The translations under genes were made by a program, and so were the position numbers. 64,000 nucleotides of DNA from Lautropia dentalis (GTDB lineage Bacteria; Pseudomonadota; Gammaproteobacteria; Burkholderiales; Burkholderiaceae_E): the NCBI RefSeq assembly GCF_003892345.1, contig NZ_RRUE01000002.1, positions 1,382,619-1,446,618 of the forward strand, read 5' to 3'. This document shows, in pieces, positions 8,520-17,011 of this stretch (positions are counted from its first letter, which is position 1; the number at the start of each line of letters is the position of its first letter). The notes below the pieces were generated by a model that saw only the letters and a program-made list of their open reading frames with translations, made no database searches and was not told the DNA's origin.

Positions 8520-9422
8520 TCACCCCACCCGATACCGAACCAAATCCGTAATCCCATGCCCCAGCCGCTCCCCGCGCCGCTCGAAGCGCGTCGAGGGCCG
8601 CGGGCAGGGCAGGGAGGTGGTTTCAAACGGCCGTACCGGCTCGGCCACCAGTGCTGGAATCTCCGCCAGCACCTCTGCCATCTGGTCCGCATAATCCTGC
8701 CAGTCGGTGGCCAGATGGATGTAGCCCCCCGGCCGCAGTGCCGCCACCAGCTCGCGCACGAAGGGTGTCTGGATCAGCCGGCGCTTGTGGTGCCGCGCCT
8801 TTGGCCACGGGTCCGGGAAGAACACATGAATGCCGGTCAGTGACCCCGGCGCAATCATCTGCCGCAGCACCTGCTGCGCATCATGTTCGATCACCCGCAG
8901 ATTGGTCAGCCCCAGCTGCTCCACCAGCTTCAGCAGCGCGCCAACGCCCGGCGTGTGCACATCGATGGCGATGAAATCCACGTCCGGTGCCGCCGCGGCA
9001 ATCTCGGCCGTCGTGTCTCCCATGCCAAAGCCAATCTCCAGCACCACGGGCGCGCTGCGGCCGAACACCTGCGGATAGTCCAGCGTCCGCGCTGCAAAGG
9101 GCAGACCGAACACCGGCATCAGTCGCTCCCAGGCATCGCGCTGCGCGGCCGAGAAGTGCGAACGCCGCAACACATAGGTGCGGATGCCGCGCCGGGGCGG
9201 CTCGCTGCCGGTGTCTTTGCTGTTGGGGCTGATGGAGGGAGCGCGCGTGGTTGCCGCCTGCCGGGCCGCGTCTTCGACGGATCCGGTGGGTTCGGCAGCC
9301 CCTTGAGCATCCGCTCCGGCAGACTGTGGCACTGCATCCGAGGCAGCCTGCTGGGCAGCATCCGTTCTGGAAAAATCGGCAGAAGAGGGCAGGGAAGAAG
9401 AATCGGCAGGCATTGAAGTCAT
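8520..9422 (-). CDS. trmB: tRNA (guanine-N7-)-methyltransferase
   Basis: 300 residues. It forms m7G46 in tRNA using S-adenosylmethionine. The conserved body starts near residue 80 (GIRTYVLRRSHFSAAQ); VVLEIGFGMGDTTAEIA is the SAM-binding motif I and VFFPDPWPKARHHKRRL the diagnostic TrmB motif. The first 80 residues are a Ser/Ala/Gln-rich low-complexity extension absent from most homologues, so translation could start further in, but no better internal start was found. It is on the same strand as, and downstream of, thiG across a gap of 141 bases. Confidence 0.93.
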   Translation of the reverse strand: MTSMPADSSSLPSSADFSRTDAAQQAASDAVPQSAGADAQGAAEPTGSVEDAARQAATTRAPSISPNSKDTGSEPPRRGIRTYVLRRSHFSAAQRDAWERLMPVFGLPFAARTLDYPQVFGRSAPVVLEIGFGMGDTTAEIAAAAPDVDFIAIDVHTPGVGALLKLVEQLGLTNLRVIEHDAQQVLRQMIAPGSLTGIHVFFPDPWPKARHHKRRLIQTPFVRELVAALRPGGYIHLATDWQDYADQMAEVLAEIPALVAEPVRPFETTSLPCPRPSTRFERRGERLGHGITDLVRYRVG

Positions 9423-9563
9423 GGGGCTTCAGTGTCGGGAAGGTGATCGGGCAGAACCGTCAGGCGGCCCAAAAGCGTAGCAGAACAGGGCTGAGACTGG
9501 CAGGGTGGGTCTGGTTTCAGCCAGACGCAGTACACCGGGCGCTCCGCCCTTCATGCCTGCCAC

Positions 9564-10373
9564 TCAGTTTTTCACGCTCGGCAGCAGCCCTTCGGTGGGC
9601 GACGACGGCGTAGCCGCATAATACTTGCGTGGCATCCGTCCGGCCAGATACGCCATGCGGCCCGCCTCCACGCCCGCCTTCATGGCGCGGGCCATCAGCA
9701 CCGGGTCCTGCGCCTTGGCAATGGCGGTGTTCATCAGCACGGCCGAGCAGCCCAGCTCCATCGCCACCGTCGCGTCCGATGCCGTGCCCACACCGGCATC
9801 CACGATCACCGGCACCTTCGCCTGTTCCAGAATCAGCTTCAGGTTCCAGGGGTTCAGAATGCCCATGCCCGAGCCGATCAGCGAGGCCAGCGGCATGATC
9901 GCCACACAGCCGATGTCTTCCAGCATCCGCGCCTGGATCGGATCGTCACTGCAGTACACCATCACCTCGAAACCTTCCTTCACCAGTGTACGGGCGGCCG
10001 CCAGCGTCTCCGGCATGTTCGGGAAGAGGTTGTTCGCATTGCCCAGCACTTCCAGCTTCACCAGCGTATGGCCGTCCAGCAGCTCGCGGGCCAGTCGCAG
10101 CGTGCGCACGGCATCTTCGGCCGTGTAGCAGCCCGCCGTGTTGGGCAGGATGGTGAAGCGGCTGGGAGGCACCGCGTCCAGCAGGTTCGGTTCGCCCGGG
10201 TTCTGGCCGATATTCGTGCGCCGAATGGCCACCGTCACGATTTCGGTGCCGCTCGCATCGATGGCCCGGCGGGTCTCGTCGAAATCCGCATACTTGCCGG
10301 TTCCCACCAGCAGCCGCGAAGAAAAGGTGCGCGTACCAATGACCAGCGGATCAGGGGCAACCGTGTCGTTCAT
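9564..10373 (-). CDS. thiG: Thiazole synthase
   Basis: 269 residues. ThiG condenses deoxyxylulose 5-phosphate, dehydroglycine and ThiS thiocarboxylate into the thiazole of thiamine. The TIM-barrel sequence is typical: [17 protein letters not shown], the lysine motif [64 protein letters not shown] and [13 protein letters not shown]. The start at 10373 ([13 protein letters not shown]) is chosen because the upstream in-frame extension is low-complexity. thiS lies upstream on the same strand but is separated by 355 bases. Confidence 0.95.
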   Translation of the reverse strand: MNDTVAPDPLVIGTRTFSSRLLVGTGKYADFDETRRAIDASGTEIVTVAIRRTNIGQNPGEPNLLDAVPPSRFTILPNTAGCYTAEDAVRTLRLARELLDGHTLVKLEVLGNANNLFPNMPETLAAARTLVKEGFEVMVYCSDDPIQARMLEDIGCVAIMPLASLIGSGMGILNPWNLKLILEQAKVPVIVDAGVGTASDATVAMELGCSAVLMNTAIAKAQDPVLMARAMKAGVEAGRMAYLAGRMPRKYYAATPSSPTEGLLPSVKN

Positions 10374-10458
10374 GCCAGATTCTCCAAAGCGTGTTTGAGG
10401 GAGGGATGGTGAACCGGACGCCCGTGGTGCATCATGGGTTTCCCGCGAGTCCGGGCTC

Positions 10459-10509
10459 TCCGTGGTCCAGGGGCTTCCGTGGGTCAGGGACTTCCATGGT
10501 CCAGGGGCC
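10459..10509. repeat. 17-bp imperfect tandem repeat, three copies
   Basis: Units at 10459-10475, 10476-10492 and 10493-10509 match TCCGTGGTCCAGGGGCT with a few changes. It lies in the long gap between thiS and thiG. Confidence 0.7.
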
Positions 10510-10647
10510 ATGACGGCGTGCCGGCATCGGCCGATCCATCCAGATCATGAATGGTACCCGCCCCGGCGCCCACGCATGTCCCGGGCCATGCACGACATGC
10601 GCCCGGTGCATGCCCTCATGCCGGCGGATGCGGTTGCCCGGCGCTCC

Positions 10648-10700
10648 GTCAGCACACGGCAGGGGCCGACACAGGGACGCGTGATTCCATGACGCGCCCT
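10648..10700 (+). repeat. Dispersed intergenic repeat, copy A
   Basis: It begins GTCAGCACACGG and ends around TTCCATGACGCGCC, matching both the 5' and 3' boxes of the dispersed family (full copies at 36894, 48918 and 51001). It lies between thiS and thiG. Confidence 0.65.
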
Positions 10701-10728
10701 GTACCGGCGAACGATGCCTCCGGCAGCC

Positions 10729-10926
10729 TCAGCCGCCCCCCACCGCCACCACGATCTCCAGCCGGTCGCCAGCCGCCAGCGCCGTGGCGCCGTGCTGTGA
10801 CTTTGGCACGATCTCGCCGTTGCGTTCGATGGCAATGCGCTTGCCCGCATAGCCCAGTTCCGTCACCAGCTCGGCCAGCGTGGCTGCCGCCGTCCGGTGT
10901 GTCTCACCATTCAGAATGATGTCCAT
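10729..10926 (-). CDS. thiS: Sulfur carrier protein ThiS
   Basis: 65 residues with the ubiquitin-like ThiS fold pattern. It starts MDIILNGETHRTAAATLAEL and ends GDRLEIVVAVGGG, giving the C-terminal Gly-Gly that is adenylated and converted to thiocarboxylate as sulfur donor for ThiG. The length is typical. The gap to thiG is unusually long and holds a dispersed repeat copy and a short tandem repeat, suggesting later expansion of an originally tight thiSG pair. Confidence 0.93.
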   Translation of the reverse strand: MDIILNGETHRTAAATLAELVTELGYAGKRIAIERNGEIVPKSQHGATALAAGDRLEIVVAVGGG

Positions 10927-11147
10927 CTCGATCTTTCCTCATGCCAGCCACCACTGGTCCGTCCGGCCCGGCTCCCGAACCTGAACCTGTATCGATACCA
11001 GGCCAGAATCCGCCACTGTGCCAGCCAGTCCACGGCAACGGGAACTGGCGCCTGCCTGCAGATACCCTGCATATACCCGCCCCGCGCGTTACGGATCCCG
11101 GCCCGGGCATCCCTGCAGGGGGCTCGCCCAAGCCGGAACCTCCGCTG

Positions 11148-11312
11148 TCAGACCCAGTATGCAACAAGCCCGGCCAGCACACCAACCAGGGCTACCCAGC
11201 CGGCTACCGTCCACAGCAGCCGTGCGCCCAGCACGTCACGCATCATCAGCAGCGACGGCAGCCAGCGTTGCAGGAAGAGTTTGAGCGCCTCGGCATCTGC
11301 CACCGCCTGCAC
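11148..11312 (-). CDS. Possible small membrane protein (54 aa)
   Basis: From GTG 11312 (or GTG 11303) the frame reads VADAEALKLFLQRWLPSLLM and then a hydrophobic C-terminal segment (LLWTVAGWVALVGVLAGLVA) before TGA at 11148-11150. The predicted transmembrane segment and separation of acidic, basic and hydrophobic regions look protein-like. There is no ATG at the start and no family match. It lies downstream of the YqhA-like gene on the same strand. The rest of 10927-11393 shows nothing I can support. Confidence 0.25.
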   Translation of the reverse strand: MQAVADAEALKLFLQRWLPSLLMMRDVLGARLLWTVAGWVALVGVLAGLVAYWV

Positions 11313-11393
11313 CGCTGCCGTCCATCGGCAGCGGTGCCCCCTGGGCGGCCGGGAAGGAAAGAGACGGGACGCGAATGACCCCCGAAGGGAGAT

Positions 11394-12071
11394 TCAGTGA
11401 TGCCCGTCCTGCTTGTACGCCGACGACATCAGCTTGTCGGTATAGGCAATGGCCATGGCCGAGGCCAGGAAAGCCAGGTGGATAACCGTCTGTGCGATCA
11501 GCGTCCGGTCCGAATAGTTGTCGGCGTTGATGAACGTCTTCAGCAGGTGGATCGAGCTGATGCCGATGATCGACATTGCCAGCTTCACCTTCAGCACCGA
11601 CGCATTCACATGGCTCAGCCACTCCGGCTGGTCGCGGTGCCCTTCCAGATCCATCCGGCTCACGAAGGTCTCGTAGCCGCCCACGATCACCATGATCAGC
11701 AGGTTCGAGATCATCACCACGTCGATCAGCGCCAGCACCACCAGCATGATCACCGTCTCGTTGATCTTCGTCACCGGCACATCCGACCGGTAGCCGATGC
11801 TGGTCACCAGCGCATCCAGCGCATGCTGGTCCCCGAAGGCGGCCATGACCAGATGCCACAGCTCCATCAGGAAGTGCTCCACATAGACGGCCTGCGCCAC
11901 GATCAGCCCCAGATACAGCGGCAGCTGCAGCCAGCGGCTGGCAAAGATCAGCGCCGGCAGCGGGCGCAGCGGCCGGGCGGCAATCACCGTCGCCCGCGAA
12001 AGCGCCTCGTCGGGCGCAGGGGATGGGGACGCATCCTGTGCGTCCGGCGTGTGTTGGGAATGCTGGTTCAT
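11394..12071 (-). CDS. YqhA/UPF0114 family inner-membrane protein
   Basis: 225 residues, starting [16 protein letters not shown]. Four hydrophobic segments are visible: one near residue 45 ([20 protein letters not shown]), one near 110 ([27 protein letters not shown]), one near 175 and one near 205. The family signature around YETFVSRMD, then [24 protein letters not shown], identifies UPF0114. Its function is not established; E. coli YqhA is a related uncharacterised membrane protein. A longer frame to 12236 exists but lacks conservation, and 12071 gives the normal N-terminus. Confidence 0.88.
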   Translation of the reverse strand: MNQHSQHTPDAQDASPSPAPDEALSRATVIAARPLRPLPALIFASRWLQLPLYLGLIVAQAVYVEHFLMELWHLVMAAFGDQHALDALVTSIGYRSDVPVTKINETVIMLVVLALIDVVMISNLLIMVIVGGYETFVSRMDLEGHRDQPEWLSHVNASVLKVKLAMSIIGISSIHLLKTFINADNYSDRTLIAQTVIHLAFLASAMAIAYTDKLMSSAYKQDGHH

Positions 12072-12192
12072 ATGACGGACAGAGAGGGAAGGGGTGGGCC
12101 ACTTCGTGCCCTGCGGACCCCGGGGCAGAACCGCCGCAGGGCGCAGGCTGCCCCCGGAAGGCGCGTGACGCCACCGGAGGGCGGCCATCAGG

Positions 12193-12241
12193 CCGGTGCA
12201 TCGATCAGGCTGATGCACCGGGGGACTGGCGCGCAATTATA
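12193..12241 (-). promoter_or_regulatory. Candidate promoter and dyad upstream of the YqhA-like gene
   Basis: On the minus strand TATAAT (forward 12236-12241) is a consensus -10 box, though no good -35 is visible. A perfect 10-bp dyad, CCGGTGCATC (12193-12202) and GATGCACCGG (12212-12221), lies just downstream of the predicted start site, where it could act as operator or leader hairpin. The rest of 12072-12432 is featureless GC-rich DNA. Confidence 0.35.
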
Positions 12242-12432
12242 GGGAAGCTCTTCCCGCCACGTTCTGCTTTTTGCGCCTGTCCCGGTTCCACCGCAGCACG
12301 GTCCCTGCTGCCGGGACCTTCATCTGGTGCTGGCCAATCCGGTCCGGCCGGAGGTACCGTACCACGTCAAAGCCGTTCCACCCAGGCCGGCAGCATGCCA
12401 CGCCGGTGTGCTTCCGCAGCCCCGGTCCATGC

Positions 12433-14295
12433 TCAATCCAGCACCACATGCTCCGGCAGGAACCCGCCGCTCTGGTGGGCCCACAGCCGCGCATACAGCC
12501 CGTTGCGTGCCAGCAGCTCGGCGTGCGAGCCTTCTTCCACGATGCGCCCCTTGTCGAGCACCACCAGCCGGTCCATGGCCGCGATGGTGGAGAGCCGGTG
12601 CGCAATGGCAATCACCGTCTTGCCCTTCATCAGCTCGTTCAGGCTGTCCTGAATGGCCACCTCCACCTCGGAGTCCAGCGCGCTCGTCGCCTCGTCCAGC
12701 AGCAGGATCGGCGCATTCTTCAGCATCACCCGCGCAATGGCAATCCGCTGGCGCTGCCCGCCCGACAGCTTCACGCCACGCTCGCCCACCTGCACGTCGT
12801 AACCCGTGTTGCCCTCCGGATCCTTCAGGCCGGCGATGAAATCGTCCGCCTGCGCCCGCTGTGCTGCCTCGATCATGTCGGCCTCGGTGGCATCCGGCCG
12901 GCCGTACAGGATGTTGTCGCGCACCGTCCGGTGCAGCAGCGACGTATCCTGCGTCACCATCCCGATCTGCGCGCGCAGCGAATTCTGCGTGACATCCGCA
13001 ATGTTTTGCCCGTCGATGGTGATGGCCCCGCGCTGCACATCATAGAAACGCAGCAGCAGGTTCACGATGGTCGACTTGCCCGCGCCCGAACGCCCCACCA
13101 GACCGATCTTCTCGCCCGGTTTGATGTTCAGGCAGAAATCCTCCAGCACCGGCCGGTGCGCACGTTCGCTGCCCTCGTCATACGAGAAGCTCACATGATC
13201 GAAGCAGATGTCGCCCTTCGTCACCTCCAGTGCCGGCGCCCCCGGCTTGTCCAGCACCGTGTGCGGCCGGGTCAGCGTGTTCATCCCGTCGCGGATCGTG
13301 CCGATGTTCTCGAACAGCTGCGCCGACTGCCACATGATCCACTGCGACAGTCCGTTGATGCGCAGCGCCATCGCCGTGGCCGCTGCCACCGCCCCCGCAC
13401 TGGCCTGGCCCTGGTGCCACAGCCACAGCCCCACCGCCGCCGTGCCGCCGGTCAGCAGCATGTTCACCGTCTGCGACATCACCTCCAGCCGCGTCACCCA
13501 GCGCATCTGCGCATGTACCGTCACCATGAACTCCTCCATGGCCGACTTCGCATACCCCGACTCCCGTTCGCTGTGCGAAAACAGCTTCACCGTCGCAATG
13601 TTGCTGTAGGCATCCGTGATGCGCCCCGTCATCAGCGCCCGCGCATCTGCCTGCGCCGCCGCCAGCCGGCCCAGCTTCGGCACCGTGAACCACATCGTGG
13701 CCGAAAACAGCACGATCCACAGCAGGAACGGCGCCAGCAGCCAGGCATCGAACTGCCACAGCACCACCGAACTCGTCAGGAAATACACCGCAACATAGGT
13801 GGCCATGTCCGCAAAGGTCATCACCACCTCGCGCACCGCCAGCGCCGTCTGCATCACCTTGGCCGACACCCGGCCCGCAAACTCGTCCTGATAGAAACTC
13901 AGGCTCTGCGCCAGCATCAGCCGGTGAAAGCGCCAACGCAGCCGCATCGGCAGCACCCCCTGCAGCGTCTGGAAGCGCAGCGACGACGACAGCAGCGTCA
14001 GCAGCGGACTCAGCACCAGCACCAGCACCATCAGGGTCAGCGCGCCGCCCCGCTCGGCAAACAGTGTCTCGGGCGTATAGCGCCCGATCCAGTCCACCAG
14101 AAAGCCCATCCACTGAAAGAGCAGCGCCTCCACCACCCCGATGCCCGCCACCGTGAGGAACAGCAGCACCAGCCAGCGCCGCACACCCTGCAGCGAGGCC
14201 ACCACGAAGCCCCACAGCCCCTTGTTCGGGATGCGGTGCGTCTCGTCCGGATACGGATCGATCCGGTTTTCAAACCAGTTGAACAGCGATTTCAT
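12433..14295 (-). CDS. ABC exporter, fused transmembrane and ATP-binding domains
   Basis: 620 residues, a half-transporter of the MsbA/MDR type that would act as a homodimer. The N-terminal half (about 20-340) has six hydrophobic helices. The nucleotide-binding domain carries Walker A GRSGAGKST near residue 400, signature LSGGQRQRIAIAR near 510, Walker B ILLLDEATSALD near 528 and the switch histidine in IAIAHRLST. The substrate (lipid, drug or peptide) cannot be told from the sequence. A 14-unit hexanucleotide repeat sits only 38 bases upstream of the start codon. Confidence 0.93.
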   Translation of the reverse strand: MKSLFNWFENRIDPYPDETHRIPNKGLWGFVVASLQGVRRWLVLLFLTVAGIGVVEALLFQWMGFLVDWIGRYTPETLFAERGGALTLMVLVLVLSPLLTLLSSSLRFQTLQGVLPMRLRWRFHRLMLAQSLSFYQDEFAGRVSAKVMQTALAVREVVMTFADMATYVAVYFLTSSVVLWQFDAWLLAPFLLWIVLFSATMWFTVPKLGRLAAAQADARALMTGRITDAYSNIATVKLFSHSERESGYAKSAMEEFMVTVHAQMRWVTRLEVMSQTVNMLLTGGTAAVGLWLWHQGQASAGAVAAATAMALRINGLSQWIMWQSAQLFENIGTIRDGMNTLTRPHTVLDKPGAPALEVTKGDICFDHVSFSYDEGSERAHRPVLEDFCLNIKPGEKIGLVGRSGAGKSTIVNLLLRFYDVQRGAITIDGQNIADVTQNSLRAQIGMVTQDTSLLHRTVRDNILYGRPDATEADMIEAAQRAQADDFIAGLKDPEGNTGYDVQVGERGVKLSGGQRQRIAIARVMLKNAPILLLDEATSALDSEVEVAIQDSLNELMKGKTVIAIAHRLSTIAAMDRLVVLDKGRIVEEGSHAELLARNGLYARLWAHQSGGFLPEHVVLD

Positions 14296-14333
14296 GCGGA
14301 GGAGGAATGATTGGAAAGGGGCACAATGACCCC

Positions 14334-14417
14334 GGACCCGGACCCGGACCCGGACCCGGACCTGGACCTGGACCCGGACCTGGACCCGGACCTGGACCCG
14401 GACCTGGACCCGGACCA
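14334..14417. repeat. Hexanucleotide tandem repeat GGACCC/GGACCT, 14 units
   Basis: Fourteen adjacent 6-bp units, mostly GGACCC or GGACCT, with GGACCA last. It lies in the promoter-proximal region of the ABC exporter (minus-strand start at 14295). The remainder of 14296-14613 shows no gene. Confidence 0.95.
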
Positions 14418-14613
14418 GCGTCTGCGTGCGCAGGAGCGACCATGCCCATGGTACGCGCCGGACCCCCTGATGGCACCTTCCCGGGCAGGATCAGGACGAA
14501 CGGCGCGGAATCGACGCAGACAACGGCGCCGAGATGGTTGCAGCCTGCCAGTTTACCGCGGCTCAACCCCTGCCGCGATGCACCCGCGCGATCCGGGGCT
14601 GGTGCATGCAGCC

Positions 14614-15489
14614 TCACGGCCGCTGCCCGGTCAGCGCACTGCCCATGGCTGCCACCACCGTCAGCACGATGGCCCCCCACTGTGCCCAGGTCAGCGACTC
14701 ACCCAGCGTCACGAACGCGATCGTCGCCGTCAGGGCCGGCTCCAGACTGGTCATCACCCCGTAGGTACCGGCCTGCAGCCCCCGCAGCGCCTTCATCTCC
14801 AGAAACATCGGAATCGCGCTGGACAGCACCGCTGCCCCCAGTCCCACCAGCAGCACCTGCGGCGCAAACAGGGATGTCCCCGCGTGCACCAGCCCCACCG
14901 GCGCCACCACCAGTGCGCCGGTCGCCACGCCCAGCGCCACGGTCCGGCCCGCATGCAGATGCTGGGTCCGCTTGCCGAAGATGATGTAGCCCGCCCAGCA
15001 GGTGGCGGCTGCCAGGGCAAACAGCACCCCCGCCGGGTCCAGGGAGCCCGCTGCTCCCCGGATGGGCAACAGCAGCAGCAACCCCGCCACGGCACAGGCA
15101 ATCCACAGATAATCGATCCTGCGGCGGGACGAAAAGAGCGCCACCGCCAGCGGCCCGCAGAACTCGATGGCCACCGCCACCCCGAACGGAATCGTCCGGA
15201 TGGCCATGTAGAACATCAGGTTCATCACCCCCAGCGTCACCCCGTAGCGCAGCACCACCCACCAGTCCTGCCGTGGCAGCCGGTGCCGCCAGGTGCGCGT
15301 GGCCAGCAGCAGCACCAGCGCCGAGAACCCCAGCCGCAGCGTCGTCGTACCCTGCGCGCCAATCAACGGGAACAGCTGCTTGGCCAGCGACGTGCCCAGT
15401 GCCAGTGCGACCATCGAGGTCAGCAGCGCCAGCACCGGCTTCAGGGGAAAGCCCTGCGTCCCGCCCCGGTCCTCCTGCTCATTCTGCAT
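14614..15489 (-). CDS. EamA/DMT-family exporter, RhtA-like
   Basis: 291 residues with ten hydrophobic segments arranged as two EamA repeats. The sequence around LRLGFSALVLLLATRTWRH, YMAIRTIPFGVAVAIEFCGP and EPALTATIAFVTLGESLTW resembles RhtA, the threonine/homoserine exporter. The start is set at 15489 (MQNEQEDRGG); an in-frame extension to 15531 would run into the promoter region of the divergent tRNA gene. Assignment to the DMT superfamily is firm, the amino-acid substrate is inferred. Confidence 0.88.
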   Translation of the reverse strand: MQNEQEDRGGTQGFPLKPVLALLTSMVALALGTSLAKQLFPLIGAQGTTTLRLGFSALVLLLATRTWRHRLPRQDWWVVLRYGVTLGVMNLMFYMAIRTIPFGVAVAIEFCGPLAVALFSSRRRIDYLWIACAVAGLLLLLPIRGAAGSLDPAGVLFALAAATCWAGYIIFGKRTQHLHAGRTVALGVATGALVVAPVGLVHAGTSLFAPQVLLVGLGAAVLSSAIPMFLEMKALRGLQAGTYGVMTSLEPALTATIAFVTLGESLTWAQWGAIVLTVVAAMGSALTGQRP

Positions 15490-15548
15490 GTCTTCTCCCT
15501 GTTCCGGCGCTTTCACGGAACCCAAAACCATCGTACAATGCGCCCCGT

Positions 15549-15624
15549 GCGGGCGTAGCTCAGTTGGTAGAGCGCCGGCTTCCCAAGCCTGAGGTCGCGA
15601 GTTCGAGACTCGTCGCCCGCTCCA
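15549..15624 (+). tRNA. tRNA-Gly(CCC)
   Basis: 76 bases with a perfect 7-bp acceptor stem (GCGGGCG with CGCCCGC), discriminator T, encoded CCA at 15622-15624, D arm AGCTCAGTTGGTAGAGC, anticodon loop TTCCCAA giving anticodon CCC, and T loop TTCGAGA. One anticodon-stem pair is mismatched (C28 opposite U42: CCGGC with GCCTG), where most homologues have GCCGG. Confidence 0.95.
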
Positions 15625-15650
15625 GTTTCAAACCCATTCAAACAATGGTT

Positions 15651-15693
15651 CCGCCAGCGTCCGGTGCACGTCGCCCGTCTGGCGGTTTTTTTT
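15651..15693 (+). terminator. Rho-independent terminator after tRNA-Gly
   Basis: CCGCCAG at 15651-15657 pairs with CTGGCGG at 15679-15685, followed directly by eight T residues. It ends the tRNA transcript before the Fic gene. Confidence 0.8.
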
Positions 15694-15717
15694 GCCCTGA
15701 CGGATTGGCAGGCCATC

Positions 15718-16842
15718 ATGCAATCCGATCCATCCTTCGTAGCCCACCGCCCCATCCTGTCCGATACAGACCGCCAGCGGCTGTACCATCTGGCGGCACG
15801 TCTTCCGTTGGCGCAGTTTCGCGCCGATACGCGTAACTACGAAGAAATGGCGGTCGACTTCGTCTTCACCTCCGCCAGAATCGAAGGTAACACCTACGAC
15901 CGCATCGACACCGACAATCTGTTGCGTCTGGGTGTCACTGCCGGTGGCAAGCGCTTCTCCGATGCCATCATGCTGGTCAACCTTCGGGATGGCTTTGCCA
16001 GGGTCATGGCCATCGAACCCGACTCCCGCCTGGACCTGGACTACCTCTGCGACCTCCACAAGATCCTCATGAAGGATCTGCTGCCCGTGCACGAACAGGG
16101 CATCGTTCGCACCACGCACGTCACCATTGGCGGCTCCTCCTACGACCCGCCTGCAGACCCCGCGCGCCTGCGTACCGAAATCCGTTTCATCCTACCCGAA
16201 GCCAGCCGCTACACCGACCCCTTCGAGCGGGCCATCTACCTGCACTGCAACCTGGCCTACCTGCAGTACTTCCGTGACGGCAACAAGCGGACCGCCCGTC
16301 TGATGCAGACCGCAGCCCTGGTACAGGGCAACGTTCTGCCCCTCTTCTTCCACGACTCACTGATCGACCGCTACCAGCGCGCCACCGTCCACTACTACGA
16401 AACCGGCGACTACGCCCCTTACGTCAGCTTCTTCATCGACAACTATGCCCTGGCCATCTCCCGCCTGCTTGGCGACGCCGCTCATGGTTCCGATGCCCTG
16501 ACATCTGCCGAAGCGAGGCTTGCCGCTGACGAGTACGAGCGCCGTCTGGCCATGCTGCCCAGCCTCGAACGTGCCGGGGGACCAGCCCATATTTTCTGGG
16601 AACAGGCGCAGGAGGCCCTGAACGCCCATGAATCTCCCGACCGGGTGAACTGGCCCGACATCGAGCGTCGAACCCTGGTCGAAAGCATCGCCCGTCATGG
16701 TCACGACCCCGAAGGCGTTGCTGCCATTCTCTGCAAATACAGCCCCGCCGCCGTCACGCCTGAGCAGCAGCAGGCCATTCTGGAAGATGCCGGCCGGCTG
16801 GGAGAGGCGTTACTGGTAAATTACAAACAAAAGCCATTCTGA
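15718..16842 (+). CDS. Fic family protein with altered catalytic motif
   Basis: 374 residues. Fic enzymes transfer AMP or related groups to protein hydroxyls. An N-terminal inhibitory-helix motif S-x-x-x-E-G-N is present as SARIEGNTY near residue 52. The active-site loop near 183 reads QYFRDGNKRTARL, where the canonical motif is HxFx(D/E)GN(G/K)RxxR; the catalytic His position holds Gln. Everything else in the loop is conserved. The start at 15718 is chosen because the upstream extension overlaps a terminator. A C-terminal helical region (about 270-374) follows. The altered motif could mean an inactive, differently acting or scaffold protein. Confidence 0.85.
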   Translation: MQSDPSFVAHRPILSDTDRQRLYHLAARLPLAQFRADTRNYEEMAVDFVFTSARIEGNTYDRIDTDNLLRLGVTAGGKRFSDAIMLVNLRDGFARVMAIEPDSRLDLDYLCDLHKILMKDLLPVHEQGIVRTTHVTIGGSSYDPPADPARLRTEIRFILPEASRYTDPFERAIYLHCNLAYLQYFRDGNKRTARLMQTAALVQGNVLPLFFHDSLIDRYQRATVHYYETGDYAPYVSFFIDNYALAISRLLGDAAHGSDALTSAEARLAADEYERRLAMLPSLERAGGPAHIFWEQAQEALNAHESPDRVNWPDIERRTLVESIARHGHDPEGVAAILCKYSPAAVTPEQQQAILEDAGRLGEALLVNYKQKPF

Positions 16843-17011
16843 TTTGCAATATCCCCAAATAGGCCATTCGTCCCATGGCGACAAACCAATCGTGACATAG
16901 TTCCTCGACGTAATCAGAGGCAGCCCCTATCGTTTCCTGCGAAAAGCGCTGTCCGTCACCGGGGTTCCCGGTACGGATGTGTAACGGGTTCGCAAACAAG
17001 GGGGCTGCGCC

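Noticed and set aside
12271-14310. 679-codon plus-strand open frame rich in His, Arg and Gln
   Set aside because: Antisense shadow of the ABC exporter; composition is that of a reverse-complement GC-rich gene.
14311-15558. Open frame beginning with an Asp-Pro repeat
   Set aside because: The repeat is the hexanucleotide tract read as protein, and the rest is antisense to the RhtA-like exporter.
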